DNA from: Pegea sp. RAD2-039
Lineage: Eukaryota > Chordata > Thaliacea > Salpida > Salpidae
NCBI GenBank assembly: GCA_034620365.1
Contig: JAQGEQ010000084.1
Location: 2,666,001 to 2,730,000 of the forward strand
Length of the DNA: 64,000 bases
Direction: 5' to 3'
The notes below the pieces were generated by a model. The model worked only from the letters and a program-made list of their open reading frames with translations, was not told the origin of the DNA and did not search any database. How positions within the stretch are numbered: the first letter of the stretch is position 1; each line of letters starts with the position of its first letter. A program made the position numbers and the translations under genes. Positions 1 to 12,593 of this stretch are shown in pieces.

Positions 1-451
1 CTCTATCAAGAACTCGCATAGTACAAAGAATTCTTCGCTCATTTTTCTTTACTAAAAGTAAATCTATATTCTGAACTATATGAAACTTAAAAACTACTTA
101 GCTAGATTATATAGAATATCTTCAAGATTTGATTCTGCTAGAAGTTCAACTATCAATATATGGGCTTAATTAGTTTTTCACTAAATGTTTTTTTTTATAT
201 TTAACTACTTGATAAGTTAAGCGGTTAGTATTTAGACGAACTACTATTACGGTGCTTATAAATTCTAATGCTGAATATTTATTCAATCAGTTTGTAATCT
301 AGTTAGGGCCGTTTTGATAAAGTTTGAAGATAAAAATATAACTTAAAAAATAGAAAGAAGTTTAACTTCTTCCTCAACGTAAAATACACAAAATTGTGAA
401 AGTTTGAAAATATAATTTTAATAATTTTTTGTTGTTGTTATTTTTTAGATA
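1..451. other. AT-rich sequence without a recognised gene
   Basis: I see no open frame, repeat or RNA-like structure that I can support here. It leads into the A-rich tail of a minus-strand SINE. Confidence 0.5.
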
Positions 452-769
452 TATATTTTTTGGTCCGCTTCGGCCACGAACGGTCATGCATATATGTGCC
501 AGGGTAGAAATTATAAACTAGTCGTTGCCAGAAGGTTACGCGGGTTAACCCCTGTTGGTGTCGCAGGAACTGCCAGAAAGTGACGAACTGCTTATGAGGT
601 TCCAACTCCGGCTTTAGATTCGGAGTTTTGCTCCTAAAAATGTTGTCATTAACCAGACTTATGGGGCCCTTTTACCTGGGTTCTTATATAGACTTTTCCT
701 AGTCGAAAACATCTGTCCACCTGAGATTGAACCCGGACCAAATGAAACCGCTATACTACACAAATGGAC
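452..769 (-). mobile_element. tRNA-derived SINE, minus strand
   Basis: On the minus strand this begins with a tRNA-like head (769 down to about 714). The 5' GTCCA can pair with TGGAC at the head's 3' end, and a box-A-like GTGTAGTATAGCGGTT and a box-B-like GGGTTCAATC are visible. The anticodon arm is deleted. The body ends with GTTCGTGGCCGAAGCGGACC followed by an A-rich tail. The copy at 61,524-61,730 shares the head, the stretch just after it, and this end, which defines a family. This copy is longer because of extra sequence in the middle. It is noticeably richer in G+C than its flanks. The family name is unknown to me. Confidence 0.75.
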
Positions 770-1752
770 AGTTCTTAGATATAAATCCTTATCTTTTATG
801 TATAGGGTCTTTAATAATTGTTCTCATTTTTGAGCACTTGACAGTAATTTTGTAATCTAGATTACGGTTTTCAATTTCGTTTAGGATACTAAAATTGATT
901 AACTAGAATTTGAAAGATTTTACCAAGTTCATGATACAATTATAAGTTTTTAAAATTGTAAAAAGTGTTTTTAATGTGTTAATACAATATTGAACTTTGA
1001 AATTTAATAATTAAGTAATCTTTGTCCTTGTAAATAAGAATAAATAACAAGAAATGTTTAACGTTTGATTTAACAAAATTTTAGGAAGCAAGTGACGAAG
1101 TCATAGTGTAAATTTGCTTAAAAGGAGAAAATAAAAATGATGAAAAATGTTATGCTGCCACTATAAAGTTTATCTTTTGAAATAGAAAAGGTGAATAAGA
1201 ACTCATGATTTAAATATTTGTTTAGCAGTTTGACCTTGAACACTAAAAAAGATGAAATTTCTAATTGATAAATTTTTTTTTGTCATTTTGTGAATAATAG
1301 TAAAACAGAACAAAATAAAATTACGCAAACTTATTAGATAAACTGGTTTCAAATTAAATATTGACTTTCTTTATTTAACATTTCGTTTAAACATTTACAG
1401 GTTTCCTTTATAAGTTTTAAATATATTTTGGACCAAAACAGTTTCAAATAACTAGTTTAATAGTTAGAGACATTCATTATGACAATGTTTTTCAATACAG
1501 ATATTTTTTTGAATTTCTTATTTCTTTCAAAATTCAGTATTTTGGTTTTCTAGTTTCCGTATTGAATGTCCTAAGGCTTTATTTTAATATTTTTTAAGCA
1601 CCCAGTCTTTTAAAATAGGAAGTATTAAAAAGCAACCATAGAATAGGCATATACTGGGATTGCAGTTGTACTATAAAATAATTTTGAATAATACAGCAAC
1701 TACGTTTGCTCGACAGCTTACAACTTATCTTTAGTAGTAAGAAGTGTACACT
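770..1752. other. Upstream region of the FABP-like gene
   Basis: Mostly AT-rich non-coding sequence. The only feature I can point to is a splice-acceptor-like ttatctttag ending about 18 nt before the ATG at 1753, which could be the end of a 5'-UTR intron or a trans-splice site. Confidence 0.4.
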
Positions 1753-2494
1753 ATGGTAAACGATATTTCAGAAAAATATGTTGGAGTATGGAAGCGATAC
1801 GATGTTGGAAATGAAGAAGCTATTTTTCAATTATTGGGTAAATACCTTTTAATATTTTACAAAACAGCATTCAAAAATACTTATAAAATATTTACTGAAT
1901 ATTCAAAATACTTTATTCGAAGCTTTTGAATGTTTATTTGTTAAACTGAAATCGTTTCATAAAACTATTTTTTATGACTTTATAGGGTAATCTGTTTTAC
2001 AATTTTTAACTTCATTCATTTTTTTGGATAAATTTCTACAGCCTGTGTTTACTTATCAATAATCTTCTTTCAAAGTATTTATAAAATGTTGAAGAAATTT
2101 AAACAATAAACTACTGAAAGATATATTTAAGCTACAAGTATAATGTAAACTCTAATTTGTATCTATCAGGTTATGGTGAGTATTATCAACAAGTAAAAGA
2201 TTTGGAGGTAACAATGACTATAGAACAAAAGGAAGGTTTTTTGCTGCAAACTTTAACAAGAGGAAGTTATAAAATGTCATCAGAACACCGAAAGGACGGA
2301 TGCTTGGTAGACATGGGAGATGGAACGCCACCTTTTCTGGTAATTGTTTATTCTCAACTTAATCAGAAATTGCTATAATTTTAATGATGTTTCAGTTGAC
2401 GAACAGAGATGGGTTTATTCACAAAGGAGTTCATAGGAAGCATGTTCAAGACTTCATCAGTGAAACTGAAATGAGAACAGTCAGAAGCTTATAA
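1753..2494 (+). CDS. Fatty-acid-binding-protein-like (intracellular lipid-binding) protein, 3 exons
   Basis: Exons 1753-1837, 2170-2339 and 2396-2494 join in frame to 117 aa. Proteins of this family are cytosolic beta-barrels that carry fatty acids or retinoids. The N-terminus has the family pattern Y-V-G-V-W-K (F-x-G-x-W-K). Exon 1 ends after one base of the Gly codon at residue 29, matching the conserved phase-1 first intron of FABP genes, which falls after about codon 24. Exon 2 is 170 nt, against about 173 nt in vertebrate FABPs, and contains a family-like stretch, EGFLLQTLTRGSYK. The third exon is short and ends in T-V-R-S-L, so the usual last strands and the family's fourth exon are missing or very divergent (typical length 130-135 aa). 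The start is the first ATG in the frame. The assignment rests on intron position and exon size as much as on residues. I am fairly but not fully sure. Confidence 0.6.
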
Positions 2495-3498
2495 AATATT
2501 TTAACAACTAGAAACATATTGACGAATATTTAAGATTAGATTTATGTTTAAAATATACATATGGTTGACTTATGCTTGAAAGTTAATATCTTTATAGTTC
2601 TTAATGAAAATGTTAAAGTTTAATTACATATTTTATATAAATCTCAATTTATTTGAGGCATTATTTTAATCTAGATTTTCAGTTTGATATACATTAAATG
2701 ATTTTGATGAAAAATAGTAACTTCATTTTTTGAAATAATTTAATTCATTTGAAATATGAAAATATTCTTTACAGACTGATGAATTTGATCATGGAAAAGT
2801 TTTATCATATCAATGTTACAGAAAAGTAGCATAAGTAGAATCCTGCTCATGCAATTAATCGTGACTAAAACTTACTATCTAATCCTGCTTTAATTAAATA
2901 TCAATTTCTAATATAATAAAATTTACAATTCTCAGAAGTTGTAATTGTTTTAAAGATCAAATTATTAGTTAGATTACTAGCGATTAGGAGTCATATGAAA
3001 GCTTGCTTGGTTAAAAAGACAAACAAAATTGATAACTAAATAGTTGTTTGGTATATCTAAGTTCAAACTTTAGCAGAATTAAAGAATAATTTTAGACATA
3101 AATAAGGTTATGTTAGTAAAAACCAGGGTCTTATTGGGAGTTGTAGAAACCATCACAGCAACCCTAGGTGGCTTGAAGAATATTCGCACATCACATTTCA
3201 GTTCTAAAGTTTTATAAGATTTCGAAACATATCTACCCAATGTAACAACCAAATAAATGTAAACACACAATAAAAATAAAGAAAACAGGAAAGATGGGAA
3301 ATATTTTGGAAATTCATGCCGAATATTTTCAACACCAGAAAAATAAATGGCAAAAAAGATAAACTTATCAAACTATTTAAATATTGCTAAGAAACTATCA
3401 AAGTGTTTAATGTTTAGTTGATTATATCTTCAAAAATACTCTTAAAAGAGCACGAAAAACCAAAACTATACGAAAGTGGATAAAAGAACCGAAAGTGA
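2495..3498. other. Intergenic region between FABP-like gene and SEC13
   Basis: Contains the 3' flanks of two converging genes. A short plus-strand ORF of 35 codons starts at 3111 with a hydrophobic N-terminus, and a 63-codon minus-strand ORF overlaps it. Neither resembles a family I know, and both may be chance frames in SEC13's 3' UTR. Confidence 0.4.
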
Positions 3499-5611
3499 TT
3501 AAGCAGCGGCAATATCACTACCAGCGTTTAGGCCGTGAGTGACGTCACTAATACGAGACCAGGTACCATCAATTCCTTCTTTCCATAAACTTACCTAGTT
3601 CAAAAATAACAAATTAGTGATTGAAATATTTGAACAATTCAAATTGTAACAGTTGCAACAATATGAAAAAGATATCAATTGAAAAAGTAAACCAATTTGG
3701 CTATAAAAAGTAAGATGGCATCGAAACCTACTTTGTTATTTCCACCAGATACAGCCAATATATCTCCAGTTAGAGACCAGCTTACATGCCAAACTACATC
3801 ATCAAATTTGTGTAAAATCGTAGAAGACCATTGTGAGCCAGGAGTGCCATTATTTGACCAAATAATCACTCGACCATCCTATAAAAATAAGTTATATGAA
3901 AAGCAGGCAGTAGAAGAAACAGTGACAACAAACCTGGGAGCAGCTTGCAATCTTACTTCCTGGAATTCCTATAGAAGGTGCCCAAGCACAGTCTCGAACC
4001 CAGTCACTATGACTTTCTAATTTGTGTTCCTCAACCCATTTGCCATCAACTTCACTGTTTGAATATTTCAAAAATTCGTCTTTTGATCTGTTATTATAGA
4101 AATTACCTCCAGATTTTTAATAGTTTATCACATCCAGCAGATACTATCATCTTTGGAAATGTTGTTGTTCTTGTTGCTGGTGAAGTTTCGATTAAAGATC
4201 CAGGTATCACAGCAGGAGCCCAACTAACTGCATTGCAACCAACCTGAATGATAATTTATCTAATTTATAAAATATCTTTTTATTATTTGTTTTGATTTAG
4301 AAAAGATGGGAAATCCTTCGGAGGTTGCTTACACTGTACCCTTAAAGTGCTTGGTTGTGGGTCTTCTAAGCACTCTCGGGTGTCAAGATTTGTTTGTAAG
4401 ACAAGTTTAGTTGAAGGTACACTACTAGAAATTCGAACTTATTTTATCTACTCTATAAATAATTGTTCTATATCTGGCTGTCAGACAAATATAGATAAGA
4501 TTGAAATATTACAATTGACAGAATTTTGCTAAGATGTGAGAATATCATTGAATAAACCTACATACCCATGATTACTTACATTATGAGCATTTGGAATTTT
4601 ACAAGATTCCCAATCATTTTCACCTTTATGAGTGAGTATAGAAATAGAACCATCAGACGAAGCACATGCCAACATCAAGCCCAGTTCATGTGGAGCCCAG
4701 CATACAGAGTTTACTGAAATAGTTTAAAGAATAATTAAAATCAATTAGATGAAAGATTTATTTTTTTAAATTTTATAAATAATACTTTTTAGAACTTAAA
4801 GTTTACCAGATGAATCATGTTGACAATGTTCATAAATTTTAGACCATTCTCCAGTTTTGCTGTTTTGTTCTTTCCAAATGATCACTTTTTTGTCATATGA
4901 ACATGAAGCTAAGATGCGTTCATACTTTGGGTGAGCCCAACAAACTTGCCACACTGGACCTTCATGCCTAAAAATTGTGAAAAATATTGGAATAAGTATT
5001 TGAGTTTATATTAAAATTATATAATAAGAATCTTCTATTTAACAAATGGAAAAGTATCTACCCCTGCAAAGTTGACACGTGTTTTTGTGAACCATTTTTT
5101 ACTTCAAAAATTTTTATTGTTCTATCAGAAGAGCAAGTAGCAAGCTGAATTCCATAATAATCCATTTGTGCATCATGCTGGTGAAAACAGAATTGAGATT
5201 ATGAGTCTGATGAAACCAGATAGCTGAGTTATTTTAATATGATTCATAAGAAATTTCAAGAAAACATACTTATATTTTGAATATATAATAAATAATTCAA
5301 ATTTTTAAAATACTAAAAAACAAAAAAATATTTTTAAAATCGAACAATTACTTGCATAAAAACAAATTTAAATATTTAGCTTATATCTGATGAAAATATT
5401 TTTAACTTTACCTGTAAAAATCAAACAAAGTACTTACGATCATATCTTCATGAGTTGTGTCAACCGAATGTAATACAGAGGTCTAACAAATATAACAGAA
5501 GTTCATTTACATATAATTATTGAGCATTAAAAGAAAAACATTAAAATTATTGTAGAAATTAAAGTAGATCTCCCCTTTTTTATTAAATTTAAAGATTGAA
5601 AAACTCACCAT
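3499..5611 (-). CDS. SEC13: SEC13 homologue (COPII coat and nuclear-pore WD40 protein), 9 exons
   Basis: Exons on the minus strand are 5609-5611, 5438-5482, 5062-5177, 4807-4967, 4580-4713, 4107-4243, 3934-4054, 3732-3878 and 3499-3594. They total 960 nt and give 319 aa, against 322 in human. SEC13 pairs with SEC31 in the outer COPII cage for ER export, and is also part of the Nup107-160 Y-complex. Diagnostic stretches include [64 protein letters not shown] and [21 protein letters not shown], forming the six WD40 blades in order. The first coding exon is just the ATG, as in vertebrate SEC13, and the following junction after H-E-D-M-I also matches, so the intron positions are ancient. Every junction is GT/AG and in phase. 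Expected to be constitutive. No defects seen. Confidence 0.97.
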
Positions 5612-6335
5612 TTTAACAGTTCGTCAGTGTCCAGGATAAGTCAAATATTAAATTACAATATTCTAAATATGACCTATAAAAAAAGTAATTAAATAGTTTA
5701 TAAACTTTGCTTTAAAGGTAAGAGAGTACACAAATTTTAATACTTCTTCTTTTTAACATCATCTATTAATTCTAATACATATATTATATACCCTATATGT
5801 GTTACTCTGAAAACATGGAATTTATAAAACTGTTGTTATATATAAAATGAATACTTTATTTCAAAACAGACTAAAGCCTATTTTTAAATAAATTAGTCAT
5901 TAACAAAAATATAATTGATTTTAAAATGCTATTTTTAACATTAACTCTAATATGAAGAAAAACTATGTTATTTTAAAATGATGTATATAAGTATATATAC
6001 GTATAAAATGATATACTTGAGACTTAAATGATTAAAAATAATTGACAAAATATATAGCAAATCTAGTACCATGATTTTTAATGGAATTTAGGTAGAATTA
6101 TACTTAAAGACATGGATAAGAAATTACTAAATTTAGTCAATAATTATTATGTGGAAAGAAACAAAACCACTTAATGAAATAAAATTTGTCAAAAAATCAT
6201 AACCAAATAAAAATTATCTCATAAATTTTACTGCATATATCAAAAATTCAGTAAAAATATTATCCTTTAAGACATTACTAGAAAAAACAGCAAAAAACTG
6301 CTTGGTAATCTGAAGAAGCTTATAAATACTTCATC
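5612..6335. other. Intergenic region between SEC13 and RBM7
   Basis: AT-rich, with alternating TA-rich stretches near 5985-6015. No coding signal. It must hold the SEC13 5' UTR and promoter and the RBM7 3' UTR. Confidence 0.5.
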
Positions 6336-7154
6336 TTATCTATTAAATCTTTGCTGATATGGATGATATCTTGAATTTGGACTAAATGATTTGGGTTCTT
6401 GGCGGATTCCATGAAATCTAGCATTAGGAGGCTGCAAAAGATGATTTTCAAATCGTTGCCAATTAGGACTAACATGTCTAGGGGTATTATTAACATTAGG
6501 CCAAAGTTGTTGACCTCCAGTTTGTTGAGCAAATCTAGAATCATTAAATAAGATATTACTTTTAGCTATTTGCGGATTTGGTGATTGATAAAAAGGATGC
6601 CGCATATTCATTTTTATATGATTATCATCAGGACATATTTGATTATAGCCATTTATACTACTGTTAAAAGAATTGTTATTCAATTTCTTATCATTCTTTG
6701 AATAGCTGTTCTGCTCCAAATTATTCATCACATTATTATCAGATCTTTTTTGTGTAGCTGTCATACTTCTTGATGGGGAATTCATAGAACTTTTATGTTG
6801 TGATGTTCTTTCATTGAAAGAACCATTTTTTTCAGAGTAAGAATTATTCTGTCTAACACTTTCATTGCCCTTCATAGATGAATCAGATTTATCATGCCTC
6901 TTTTTTATAACTAAGGATTTATCAAAAAGCTTAATTCCAGAAAGTAGGTTTATAGAATATTCGACAGACACTTCATGTTTAAATGTTACAAATGCAAAAT
7001 TTCGCCTTCCACCAGTCTTAAAGTCTTTAGGAATTGAAACATTTTTTAAAGGTCCTGTTTGTAAAAACAGCTCAAACAAAAGTTCTTCAGTAACTTTTTC
7101 ATCAATATTTCCGACAAATACTGTCAATCTATCATTATTTAAATGAGAAGACAT
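6336..7154 (-). CDS. RBM7: RBM7-like RNA-binding protein (NEXT complex subunit)
   Basis: A single coding exon of 272 aa. One RRM occupies about residues 8-85, with RNP2 as VFVGNI and RNP1 as RRNFAFVTF, plus KVTEELLFELFLQTGP and FKHEVSVEYSINLLSGIKL. These closely follow human RBM7 (KVTEELLFELFHQAGP; FKHEVSVPYAMNLLNGIKL). In humans RBM7 joins ZCCHC8 and the helicase MTR4 to send promoter-upstream and intronic RNAs to the nuclear exosome. The rest is a low-complexity tail rich in Ser, Asn and Gln, similar in character to the human tail. The start is the ATG at 7154, because an acceptor (ttgttttag) ends two bases upstream. A donor on the minus strand at 7632 (atag/gtaagt) suggests a 5'-UTR intron 7156-7632. 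Confidence 0.93.
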   Translation of the reverse strand: MSSHLNNDRLTVFVGNIDEKVTEELLFELFLQTGPLKNVSIPKDFKTGGRRNFAFVTFKHEVSVEYSINLLSGIKLFDKSLVIKKRHDKSDSSMKGNESVRQNNSYSEKNGSFNERTSQHKSSMNSPSRSMTATQKRSDNNVMNNLEQNSYSKNDKKLNNNSFNSSINGYNQICPDDNHIKMNMRHPFYQSPNPQIAKSNILFNDSRFAQQTGGQQLWPNVNNTPRHVSPNWQRFENHLLQPPNARFHGIRQEPKSFSPNSRYHPYQQRFNR

Positions 7155-8469
7155 ACTAAAACAAGGACTTATCAAATGTAACAAATTTAAGAGAGTAAAA
7201 AATCACAATATTTCTGATGAAAAATATTAGCAAATCTATAAATACATAAAAAATAACTTTAACTGATAACATATATTTATATAAATAAATTTCTGCTTTT
7301 ACAGCAAAAATTATAAAGTAGAGTTAAATCTTTAATTACAAGTTGAAGCTTTAGATTTATGAAAAACAAATCATTACATTCTTAACAAATTAATTAAAAA
7401 AGCACATCATCAGAAACTTTATAATAATTAAAATTAAATATTAAAAAAATTTAAAAATAACTACATGTTAAAACATAAACTGATTCAAAGAAACTAATAT
7501 AAAATACAAAAAATAAGAATATAATTAAGAAAATATATAAAAACTAGAATGTGCAGTAAAAAAACTAAAAACACTTTATGATATTATTTTAAGAAATCAA
7601 ATCAGTACTGAACTTAATAAATTGAAACTTACCTATCTTAAATTATAATAGTAAAAACTGTATGAAGGCCCCAGACGCTTAAACATAGAAAGCTACGTCA
7701 TTAAAATATCAAATAATACTAAATGCACCCTATGCGGCTTTCTTAAATCATCAAAACTTATTGGTCAAGCTATATGATTTATGAAATCGTTCAAAACGAT
7801 AAAAAATTAACACTCATCTAGTCAACTTTTTCATGAATATCTTAATAAATTATTTGCTAATCCTAAGCTTTTAATGTATACCAGTAGTTTTACTTATTTT
7901 AGAAACCCAAAGATTCAAAAGTAAGATTCTTAAACTTTGCAGTCTGCTTGTTAAAAACAGTACAGTATATTAGATAAAGAAATAAAAATACAGGCGATGA
8001 CTTTACCAAAATTTTAACGACCAAACCACAATAAGTGTGAAATAAATGGTTCAAGCTAACTTTATTTGTACCAAGCTTAATGATGAATGTATAGATTCTG
8101 AATGATATCATTATATTTCTGTGAACAAAAATCATATATGGATTAATAAAAAGCTGTATCTTTAGTTGCAAAATTCTTCTTAGTGTTTTAGGTTTTTTGT
8201 GGGCCAAATACTTGACAGCTCTTGTTGAGTAAGAAGTAATCGTTATAGTCTTTCATAGTCAGTATATAAATCTTTCATGGTCAGAAATTATCTTTAATAA
8301 ATATTTTGAAGTAGCTCTGTAATATTTAAACTAAGTTTGTAGTATAAAACTAATTAGATCTCACTTCTATTAGTTTCTGGCAAAAATATTCTTTTCTTCT
8401 ATTATACATTATATTTATTTATGACAAAACATATTATTTTCTTTCATAAAAATGAATGGTGAAATGATC
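7155..8469. other. RBM7 5' flank and AT-rich intergenic DNA
   Basis: 7156-7632 is probably a 5'-UTR intron of RBM7, with a non-coding first exon just above 7633. Beyond that I see only AT-rich sequence. The 102-codon minus-strand frame at 7899-8207 has no family resemblance, and I do not call it a gene. Confidence 0.4.
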
Positions 8470-10560
8470 ATAACTATGTGACAGCGCCTTGTTGCATTAA
8501 AAACTGAGCACAATGATAACGATAGCACAACAGGTAGCAATAATAATGCAATAAAATCAGTTCTTTTAAAGGTAATTCAAGGCCCTATTTCGAAAAAAAA
8601 TTTATGCGTGCTCTAATGAACTGAACTGCTCTAACTTATGCAGTAGGATAATCTTTTGTTTATCCAAGCAAATTATTACCCTCTCCCCACCAGGTAATTG
8701 GGTCATCATCATGAACTAAAGTTGCTATAATCTAAATCTTGATGCATAAATCTGGCCCTCACATAATAGCACATTCGATAGACCCCAGTCAACACAAAGT
8801 TTGTTGTAGCATTCTTAGACTTGAATCTTGTTGTTGTCGATATGACTCCATAACATACACTCAAGAGTGCACCCGGCTCCATATTCTGCCCTACCGTATG
8901 ATATACAAAAAAGGTGGTAGAAAAATCATCCTGTTCATAGTTTTGTTATTCTTGATTTTTGATTCCATTTTCGAGTCTAACATAAGCACCTTTGATGCGT
9001 TATCAGAAAGAAATGTTATCCTAAAGCTTGTGGCCTCCCCCAAACTAATTGAATGATAGCATTTGGGTCCTTTTCAATTGTTGGGTATAAAACCTCCAAT
9101 CCCTTTAACGCTTTTAACATGAAGGTAATGTGTGTTTTAGTTAATTGTGGCTGCTGCAGCAACATAATTTTCATATCCTTTTATCATGAATAGAAATGTT
9201 TTATCACTTTATTATTACCTCTAATGTTGGTTGGGTGATGTCCCTTTCGAATTCTTTAAATCTTTCTTTATATGAAATTAACAGATAATTTTTATTTGTT
9301 TAATTTTATCTGTAAACAAAAAAAGAAAGCCCAAGAAAGATAAAGGTTTATATATACCCCTTTTCTATCACTCTTTTTTGTTGTGACATACATACTTCCT
9401 TTTATTTTATGATTATCTACAAGCCTTCGAAACACTGTTCATAAAAAAATCTTATTAAAAAAATAAAAAAATCCATCTTAAGTAGAAAGCAAAAAGTCCA
9501 TCGTTATGTGCATCAACTTGTTATTTATTGGAGACCGAAGTTTCATAAGAGCTGCCAATCATTCCGAGTCAGGCTTAATTTGATTTTCTCGCACACAATA
9601 ATCAACATGTTACTCTATATACTGTTTTTGATCCGTTTAAATTCATTTTTGTCTTTTATTAACTTTGAAAAACTCTAAGAGTGTAATTGTATTTCATTCA
9701 TAGAGTTGCCTCCATCAAAAACTTCATCAAAACACACTAAAGTATTTTTAAGCCAATCATGTTTTAGTATTTTCTTTGAAAAACTGACCTTCCATGTGCT
9801 ACCGCAAATGTAATCACATTAAATTCCCCGCAGCCTTAAACTTCTTCTCTCGCTAGAGAATGTTTTTGGCAAGCCAGAGGAAACAAAAAATCTAAATTTA
9901 GTCAACTCATTTACCATGTCTTCAACAAATATTTTTCCGTAAATAGTTTTATTGTTGGATTTTAACCAAAGTTTCCACCATTTTTTATTTTTAACAACTA
10001 CACATTAATTCCTTCATGAACTATTGCTGAGCCTCACTGTTTTAGTCTTTTTCCATTTATTAACCGCCCCTCGAATGTAACCTCCCATTATCTTGTCTAG
10101 ATTCTGTGGTTTACAGGCTTCAACCAAGTTGGTTAGGTTTATTGCAAATAATAAATTAATATTATTAGCTATGCCCACTGTATAAGCTTGTTTATAGCAT
10201 GCTATTAAGTCAAATACCACCTTGTTATGAATTTTGAGAAAATTTTACTTCAGCAACACCTTTAAGTAAAATTGTTTGATGACAAACAGCTTTATACTTT
10301 TGCATTGCTTCTTTAATAGTTGGAGGCCAAATGTGCAAAAATAACTTACTTTATAAACACTAAACGATTGAGTCATTTCTAACTTAAGTTGACTTCGAGT
10401 TTTATGAATGTTTAACTTTTGAGCAAATTTTGATCTATAAATCTTTTTGAATATCCATTATAAGCAATTATTAACAAACTCCTTTATTGACTGCTAGGTT
10501 ATTTCTTCCTAATCCTCTTCATCCTTAAATTCCAATGAAGCTTCACCTACAGTTTTGCCA
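8470..10560 (-). pseudogene. Degraded coding relic, family unrecognised (probably mobile-element derived)
   Basis: This stretch has less extreme base composition than its surroundings. On the minus strand it shows several open segments broken by stops and frame changes. One (10,014-10,220) contains NLVEACKPQNLDKIMGGYIR. Another (about 8,700-9,030) contains FVLTGVYRMCYYVRARFM and runs to a D-P-I-T-W-W segment near 8,725 that is loosely like the C-terminal part of hAT transposases. No intact gene, terminal repeats or target duplication could be seen. I do not recognise the family. It could also be remains of a host gene. Confidence 0.3.
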
Positions 10561-12593
10561 TGAATGCATCTACATGATGTGAATATTAGCATTCAGAAAT
10601 TTTGTAAAATGTATGAACTACAACTAAACTGTATACATCTCGCTTAACTTTTCATAGTTTTCATCATTAGACACAAGTAGTAATGAAAATTTTTAATAGT
10701 TTTCTGAGCTATAAAAATTTTTTATTATGAAAATTATTTGAAACTTATTTATCTGAATATATTTTTTTGAAGTTATCTATTGTTTTCATCAAACAAAATT
10801 TTTACTTCCTTGAAAATTTATATTTTTATAAATCAGGAAATTCCAAGCACGTTTCAAAGTAAAAAATTCAGCCTATAAAATGATAAAAAGCTTCAAAATA
10901 GATGCCGAATATTTTACTTTTTTTGAACTTTGCATCTATTTTTAAATGCTCAGTTGTTATTGAAGAAACCAATGTAGTAAACGCAAAACACATTCTGAAG
11001 GTTGTTTTGTAAACAATGAATTAGCTGTTTTTAAAAAAGATACAGAGAGATTTTGTGGTGGTATTAATAAAGTACTCCTAATCGATAGACAAAAGTAGTA
11101 GAAAATGAGTGTTTTAAGCACAAATACTTACAAGGAGATAGGTATGTGCTATATTCAACTCTAAGTCCAAGGCTTACTAAGGGCAGATTTAAAAAGTACT
11201 ATAAAACTGATATGATATTTTACTTAATAAATCGTCAATTAAGAAACTGTTAATGAAATTTAGACATAACCAAGCTATTACAATAAAAAACTAATTGAGT
11301 TAATCATATCTCATTTCTGACAAATTGTTTGAAAAAAGAACAATATGATTATATGTACATCCTTGTATTAAAAGTATATTCTTATTTATTTTCTTGGTAT
11401 AAGTTAAATTGTGAATAACTCAACGCTAGATAATAGATTAGCTCTAAAATAGTATATTAAAATGATCCGATACAAGGATATAAATGTTGTGGCAAACACC
11501 ACATCATCAAATATTAATCTTAAAATTTGAATAAACTGTTTAGAATAAAAGAACACCAGAAACCAAAAATAAGTTAAAACGAAATACAAGTATAAATTTC
11601 ACTTGCAGACTCATTACTAATTACAATCAAACAATTGTTATTCACTTTATATATGCAGCAGAAAGCTATTAGTTGATAGCAGCCACATGACAAATACAGA
11701 AAAATTTGCTGTAAAAATGAATATCTCTACAAAATAATTTCAATCAGCTTAATTAGCATCTTATATATTAGTAATTATTTTGGTAGAATTAACTTGTTAG
11801 AAAATGATAATCTATAAGAACGATAATATCTTATAATTTTAAAGAACTATTTTATCTCATTCTTTATCAAATTTAAGCAGTTAAAATGAAAAAGAGAGAA
11901 AAGCACACGAATGGAATGAAATTATTTAATAAAATTACATTATAAAAACTACACAGAATTTCAAAAACATGGAGAACTGTTTTAGGATGTAGGTGGAATA
12001 AACTCAATGTTTTGACTAATTTAAATCTAATTAAATGGTTAGAGGTTAGACTGTAAAACTAAATAAAGTCTAAAATCGTTTTCTGTGACAACAAATATTA
12101 CTGAAAGTAAAAAGCTTTGAAAATGTTACACAATTTTATTTTTACACTGTATAACAGACCAACAAACTATATTCAAAACGGTAGTCAAACTAAATAAGTT
12201 TGCTGTATACAGAATAAAATTGGGACAGCAAATTATAATAACAATTATTAAATTTACAAGACTTATCTACAAGATCTGATAAAAAGAACGCTTGTAGCTA
12301 ATGATTACAAATTAAAAATAAGCCTGATTAGTAGAACTACAGAAAAACAACTTAATATTTTACTTTTAACATAACGACGATAATTTTGTAAAGATTATAC
12401 AGCAAAGCTAGCAATATAAGTATGAGAATAAATTAGAAAAATTAAATTTTAATGTAACTAACCTATTACATATTTACATTAATTTTTTTAAATGATTATA
12501 TTTATCAAAACTAGAATAGTAAGAATAATATAAGGTTTTTTTTATAAACTTGATGTTAAGTCTTTATTTTCTTAATAATTTGATTAATGAGAT
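10561..12593. other. AT-rich region downstream of unkempt
   Basis: I looked specifically for a Cys/His-rich RING exon on the minus strand that could continue unkempt and found none. No other gene is visible. The beginning of this region holds the unkempt 3' UTR. Confidence 0.45.

Noticed and set aside
7899..8207. 102-codon minus-strand gene
   Set aside because: Low-complexity hydrophobic translation, no splice context and no family resemblance.
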